Below are positions 60,496 to 64,000 of a DNA stretch of 64,000 nucleotides, in pieces. Position numbers and translations under genes: made by a program. The notes beneath the pieces are model-generated. The model made no database searches. It was not told the origin of the DNA and worked only from the letters and a program-made list of their open reading frames with translations. Where the stretch lies: the NCBI GenBank assembly GCA_038496445.1, contig JALMLS010000418.1, forward strand, positions 62,001-126,000. Direction: 5' to 3'. This stretch comes from Trichosphaerium sp. ATCC 40318. Lineage: Eukaryota; Discosea; Flabellinia; Trichosidae. Within the stretch, counting starts at the first letter, position 1. Each line of letters opens with the position of its first letter.

Positions 60496-61187
60496 ATGCG
60501 ATTGTCTATACTTGTTGCTATTGTATGTTGCACGCTTGTTGTGCTCGCGAAAGATCAAGCAGAGTGCTCAAAACTTGGTTTTAACGCCGGTTTGCTCTGC
60601 TCGAGCTGTGAAGAGCTAAAAGTACGTATTAATGATTGCACACATATTTAACTCGTACCCAAGAGCGTCGTTGACGTGGCAAAAACGCCTGGTATGTTAC
60701 AATTATGTTTTATCGCTTACAAACGCTAGGTATATACGAGGAGTGTACAGAATGTTGTAGTAAGGACAAAGAGAGCGAATTGGAGGTAAATGCGTCTTAA
60801 TTAACATGTAGTGACGCCTAACCGGCGCCTATAGAGAGTATTCGTAAGTGCTAGGTTGCGCATTGATAGAAGGAGATTACTGGCATTCCCTCACATCCAA
60901 GGATTTGTACAACAAGAGACAGAGAACAAAGCATTCCCAGGGTTCAAATATCAGGTACTCACAATTACTGTACCAATCACATCTAACAAAAAAAGCACTC
61001 TGTTGGCGTGTACTCACCCAAGCTTGTATTGGAGGATGAGGACGGCAAGAAGCTACAACTGAGGTACAATCAAGAGTACTTCTATTAGATCTATTGTACT
61101 GACACGTGGTGTAGCATTGATAGCTGGAAAGGCACTACAATTGAAGAATTCTTGAAAGAGAAGCTTAAAGGCGCTAAAGAGGATTAG
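60496..61187 (+). CDS. SELENOF (Sep15)-like ER protein lacking the CxU motif
   Basis: ATG 60496, signal peptide MRLSILVAIVCCTLVVLA, stop TAG 61185-61187, about six exons. The N-terminal Cys-rich domain that binds UGGT in animals is kept: ECSKLGFNAGLLCSSCEELK then IYEECTECCSKDKESELE. The thioredoxin-like domain follows: RVFVSARLRIDRRRLLAFPH, IQGFVQQETENKAFPGFKYQ, SPKLVLEDEDGKKLQL, IDSWKGTTIEEFLKEKLKG. Aligned without gaps to SELENOF (...LEVCGUKLGRFP), the redox Cys-Gly-Sec is Asp-Arg-Arg. So there is neither Sec nor Cys, and a SECIS element is not needed. It probably acts in ER glycoprotein quality control through UGGT binding; redox activity by the usual mechanism is excluded. Confidence 0.82.
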
Positions 61188-61389
61188 TGTATCATAATAA
61201 AAAGCCAGTTGAGTCTGTTCGTTTAAACTAACTTTCCAAGCTGGTAAAAAGTCACTGCCAACAAGTCAGAAGTCGCTCACGCATGTGGGATAGCGTTTAG
61301 ATGTTCTGTTAAGAGTTTTTATGGCGTTGTTAACTGCAGTGTGAAATTCGGCGCGATAGACATAGAATGCGTGCAATAAACGCGTACGT

Positions 61390-62600
61390 ATGCGTTTAGC
61401 GCTCTGGTTGTTAAAAAACCGAATTAGTACCGCTAATCAATGGAACAATGCGTCAATACGCGCCAAAACGCATGTAATTGCGCAGAAATTAAATGTCAAA
61501 GTGTTAAACGATTGGTATGCAATTACAACAGCAGCGCTTGTTAAAAATGGTGCCAGAGGTATACTGTACGTTAACACTACCTATATAAGCTAAGCATAAC
61601 ATTGTAAAAGCAACCGACACAACAACTCAGTATCTGCTTGCCTAAAGTGCGCTTTTCCGGATTACGCGTGGGATATACGTAAATTCAGGTAAGTGACAAC
61701 TATGTGTTGCGTGCCACGAGCCTAAAATAACATAAACCAGAAATGCGCCCAGAAAATACTGGGATAAAGACCTCCACCGTTCTGCAAAGATTGAGAACGT
61801 TGGACAACAACTATCTATAAAGTCTTTGGATGATTGGTACAGCATAGATTTGTCGGATGCATACCGTTGTGGAGCACACTCAGTTTTGTACGATTGTGCT
61901 TAATAACTTGATTGAACTACCACTCCACTATCTTACTCCTTTGAATTAACATTATTTCCAGGCACGCCTATGGAAACTCCATACACAAGTGCTTGTCGAG
62001 TATTTACCCTCAATACAAGTGGATTCCTTGGCGGTTTAAGTGCGTGCAGTGAATACCACTTAAAAGGTGATCAATAAACTTTCCCTAAAGTTTTTATTCA
62101 GGTCTGCTCCACGCAAATACTGGTCTAGTATAGAGCATCAAAGACATCTATTCAATGATATAGCAAGTGATTTCAATGTTAAAACTCTCAAAGACTGGTA
62201 TAAGATTACCTTACAATCCGTCTTAAATAGAAACGCCGGAGCTGTAATTAAGTAAGTCATGTGACAGTACAAAAACAAATTTCTTTTCAATCTCTTATTT
62301 TGCTATTTCAGACACTACTACAATGGATCACTTTCATGTTGTATATCTACATTGTATCCAAGTTATAAATGGGAACTTTGGAGATTCAAATCGTCACCAA
62401 GAGGTTTTTGGAAGGATATAGAAAATCAAAGAACTTTTTTGAATGCCACTAAGAAAGCTTTACAAATAACATCAAGAGATTATTGGTATAGAACTTCTTA
62501 TGAACAAATAAGTAGTATGGGTGGTCAAGGTATATTAAAGTACTGGCCATACGTACTTAAAGTGGTTGAGCCTTCATACAAATGGGATTGGAGGAAGTTT
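61390..62600 (+). repeat. Four tandem DWY-type protein repeats
   Basis: Units near 61390-61620, 61620-61970, 61970-62310 and 62310-62560. Introns recur at equivalent places: after the ...GAxxxL motif (61571, about 61892, about 62252) and before (S/N)APRKYW (about 61689 and about 62040). This suggests growth by duplication of an exon pair. Confidence 0.75.
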
Positions 62601-63238
62601 TCTTTGACAGGCAAAATGGCAAAGCAAAGGTAACTTTAATCGGACCATGTGTCAATATTTTTTAACATTTCTTTGATTAGGCAACTTGTCAAGTATGTTC
62701 AACGTCTATTCCCAGGATTGCGAATTATGGAAGATCACTGTGTTGGGTTTAGTACTTCTAATCAAGAGAACATAACAGTTGATGTTTATGTTCCTTATCT
62801 TAATTTAGCTTTTGAATATCAAGGCACACTTATTAGTATTGAACGTTTGGATGCTTACTTATACATAGGAGAACACCATTATACTGATGGAGTGTTCTTT
62901 ACAGAACAATATTCTGTTATACAAAAATCACGTGACACAGAGAAACTTCAGTATTGTACAGACATGGGTAAGTCCTTTTTGAATCAAATTTTGTTGCGAA
63001 TGTCAATTTACTTGGTTGAGTTTAATACTTAGGTATGACTTTGGTTACTATTCCTTTTTGGTGGTCCTATGATATAAATACTCTAGCAGCAACCATTAAG
63101 CATCAAGCGCCGCATATAAAATTTGAAAGGCGAGAAGTATTTGGTACACCACTTACAGACGAACAACCAAATATGTACAGTAAAAAAACACAAGTTCTAA
63201 CTTTCCCGAAAAGCAGAGCTTCAATAAACAGTTTGTAA
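61390..63238 (+). CDS. DWY-repeat protein fused to a restriction-endonuclease-like domain
   Basis: At least seven exons. Start ATG 61390 is provisional (MRLALWLLKNRISTANQWNN). Tandem units of about 65 aa carry YxWxxWRFKxxPRxYW ... LxxxxxxDWYxIxxxxxxxxGAxxxL: unit 1 ends DWYAITTAALVKNGARGIL; unit 2 is CAFPDYAWDIRKFRNAPRKY ... LDDWYSIDLSD; unit 3 IYPQYKWIPWRFKSAPRKYW ... LKDWYKITLQS; unit 4 LYPSYKWELWRFKSSPRGFW ... SRDYWYRTSYE. Next come PSYKWDWRKF and the C-terminal domain: RQLVKYVQRLFPGLRIMED, VDVYVPYLNLAFEYQG spliced (GC-AG intron 62825-62869) to EHHYTDGVFF, DTEKLQYCTDMG, and MTLVTIPFWW. This is the PD-(D/E)xK/Vsr-like pattern D...ExQGxxHY...K. Stop TAA 63236-63238. DNA cleavage is plausible; biological role unknown. 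Confidence 0.8.
62825..62869 (+). other. GC-AG intron in the endonuclease-like gene
   Basis: GAATATCAAG|GCACACTT ... TATACATAG|GAGAACACCAT. Removing these 45 nt joins FEYQG to EHHY, restoring the usual ExxGEQHY-type motif. The intron is a multiple of three and has no stop, so reading through it gives a 15-residue insert. Confidence 0.7.
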
Positions 63239-63583
63239 TATGGATTGTATTGCCTTCGCAGTTAGTTCCAAAATAACATGTACTAAAGTCACATGGATTG
63301 AGCTTCCCTGGAATTCCATTGAGCTTTGTTGTTGTATAATACCAAAAACCCATAGTTGCAACAGTGAACTACACTGCTGCAAGAAGTGTAAAAAATGTGA
63401 CGCATTTCTACATTTGCACAAAACCTTTGCGCCACCTTAGTGTTTTGTGCTAATATCACTGCCATATATTTCGCGCAGCAGCTGAGTAATTGTGCCACTT
63501 TTTCATGAATGGAATTCTAAGCATTTAAGTCTGTCCAAAAATACCACTTACAGGCGCTCCAACTTGTCAAGCAATAATACAAC

Positions 63584-63886
63584 ATGCAACTATTTATAAA
63601 GACATTAACAGGGAAAACAATAACTATTGAAGTTAAACCTGAAGAAACAATTTACAGTGTAAAAGGGACAATCCACAACATTGAAAAAGTTCCACCTGAT
63701 CAACAGCGCCTTGTTTTTTGTGGAAAAGAACTTGAAGACGAGTGCCACATTAACGACTATAACTTTAACAAGTCAGGAACAGTTCATCTCATACTGAAAC
63801 TGAGCAATTCAGAAAATACCGAAAGACAACACGCAGAGGTTCCTATGTGTACTTATGAACCGAAAAGTAGTTGGTTCTGCTGCTAA
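63584..63886 (+). CDS. Ubiquitin-like protein without Gly-Gly, C-terminal Cys-Cys
   Basis: Intronless, 100 codons, ATG 63584, stop TAA 63884-63886. [20 protein letters not shown] then [17 protein letters not shown] and GTVHLILKL match ubiquitin over about 70 residues. K48 and K63 equivalents remain; K29 and K33 are Thr and Ile; the hydrophobic patch is conservatively changed (I44V, V70I). In place of LRGG the chain continues [15 protein letters not shown]...SSWFCC. It cannot be conjugated through a C-terminal Gly-Gly. A terminal Cys-Cys is a known double-geranylgeranylation signal (Rab type), and plant/fungal MUB proteins are prenylated ubiquitin-fold proteins, so membrane anchoring is a reasonable inference. 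Confidence 0.85.
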   Translation: MQLFIKTLTGKTITIEVKPEETIYSVKGTIHNIEKVPPDQQRLVFCGKELEDECHINDYNFNKSGTVHLILKLSNSENTERQHAEVPMCTYEPKSSWFCC

Positions 63887-64000
63887 ATACTGTAATAAGC
63901 AATGTACTATCGTAATTCTGAAAGTTCGTTTTTTGGCGCTACACTCCCTTTTTTGCCGTTGTTCTTTAATACTCACCTTGTACATGCGTTCATTATGTAA
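63887..64000. other. 3' flank at window end
   Basis: Short AT-rich flank of the ubiquitin-like gene; nothing else seen. Confidence 0.4.

Noticed and set aside
60848-61039. Alternative frame MLGCALIEGD... in the SELENOF-like gene
   Set aside because: The overlapping frame RIDRRRLLAFPHIQGFV aligns gap-free with SELENOF, so the other frame is a shadow.
61642-61845. 67-codon minus-strand frame
   Set aside because: Antisense of the DWY repeat exons, which fit the conserved repeat on the plus strand.

Overview
The window is nuclear DNA from a unicellular or simple eukaryote. Nearly every gene is split by introns of roughly 40-60 nt, mostly GTA...TAG or AAG. Base composition is AT-rich, genes sit head-to-head or tail-to-tail with gaps of about 0.1-1 kb, and TAA, TAG and TGA all end genes, so the standard code applies. 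The gene set is eukaryotic: histone H3, VPS18, a KDM5-type demethylase, myosin, a CREG protein, a SELENOF homologue, an RGS protein, a SET protein, a CaMK-type kinase, and F-box, BTB and SPRY proteins. I cannot fix the lineage. The giant-virus/amoeba style F-box-LRR and F-box-MORN genes suggest a free-living protist or basal opisthokont. I saw no CRISPR array, bacterial operon, rRNA or convincing tRNA.

Layout: 1-5.6 kb holds two tandem paralogues with an F-box-like start and a BTB-like core, separated by a 1.5 kb spacer with a decayed ORF. 5.7-10.1 kb (minus) is a secreted GH78 alpha-L-rhamnosidase. 11.3-12.7 kb is an intronless F-box-LRR gene. 13.0-14.9 kb is a complete pro-carboxypeptidase of family M14. 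15.0-16.0 kb (minus) is a small kinase-like gene with an in-frame stop. 16.4-20.8 kb (minus) is a large helical protein I do not recognise, divergent from VPS18 at 20.9-25.1 kb. 25.6-29.0 kb is a KDM5/JARID1-like demethylase, followed by 2 kb without a secure gene.

31.1-35.2 kb: a secreted Cys-rich beta-sandwich protein (+), an F-box-MORN protein (-) and a CREG-like protein (-). 36.0-39.1 kb (minus) is an ankyrin-RGS-ankyrin protein, divergent from a histone-fold POLE4/Dpb3-like gene (39.3-39.8). 40.2-47.1 kb is a myosin, then a divergent histone H3 (47.4-47.8). 48.2-51.6 kb is a protein with a C-terminal Methyltransf_FA-type domain; 51.8-56.2 kb (minus) a large F-box-SPRY protein; 56.4-58 kb (minus) a membrane-anchored SET protein; 58.5-59.9 kb (minus) a CaMK-type kinase. 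60.5-61.2 kb is a SELENOF-like protein that has lost its redox motif. 61.4-63.2 kb is a multi-exon gene joining tandem DWY repeats to a restriction-endonuclease-like domain. 63.6-63.9 kb is a ubiquitin-like protein with no terminal Gly-Gly but a C-terminal Cys-Cys.

Shared themes: (i) ubiquitin-linked adaptors (F-box, BTB, SPRY, Ubl) are frequent; (ii) three genes need GC-AG introns with a G|GCA donor; (iii) several familiar proteins have lost or changed key residues (VPS18 RING, SELENOF CxU, H3 Ser28, Ubl GG). Gene models were made by eye from reading frames, splice sites and family resemblance, so exon edges and most 5' ends are provisional.
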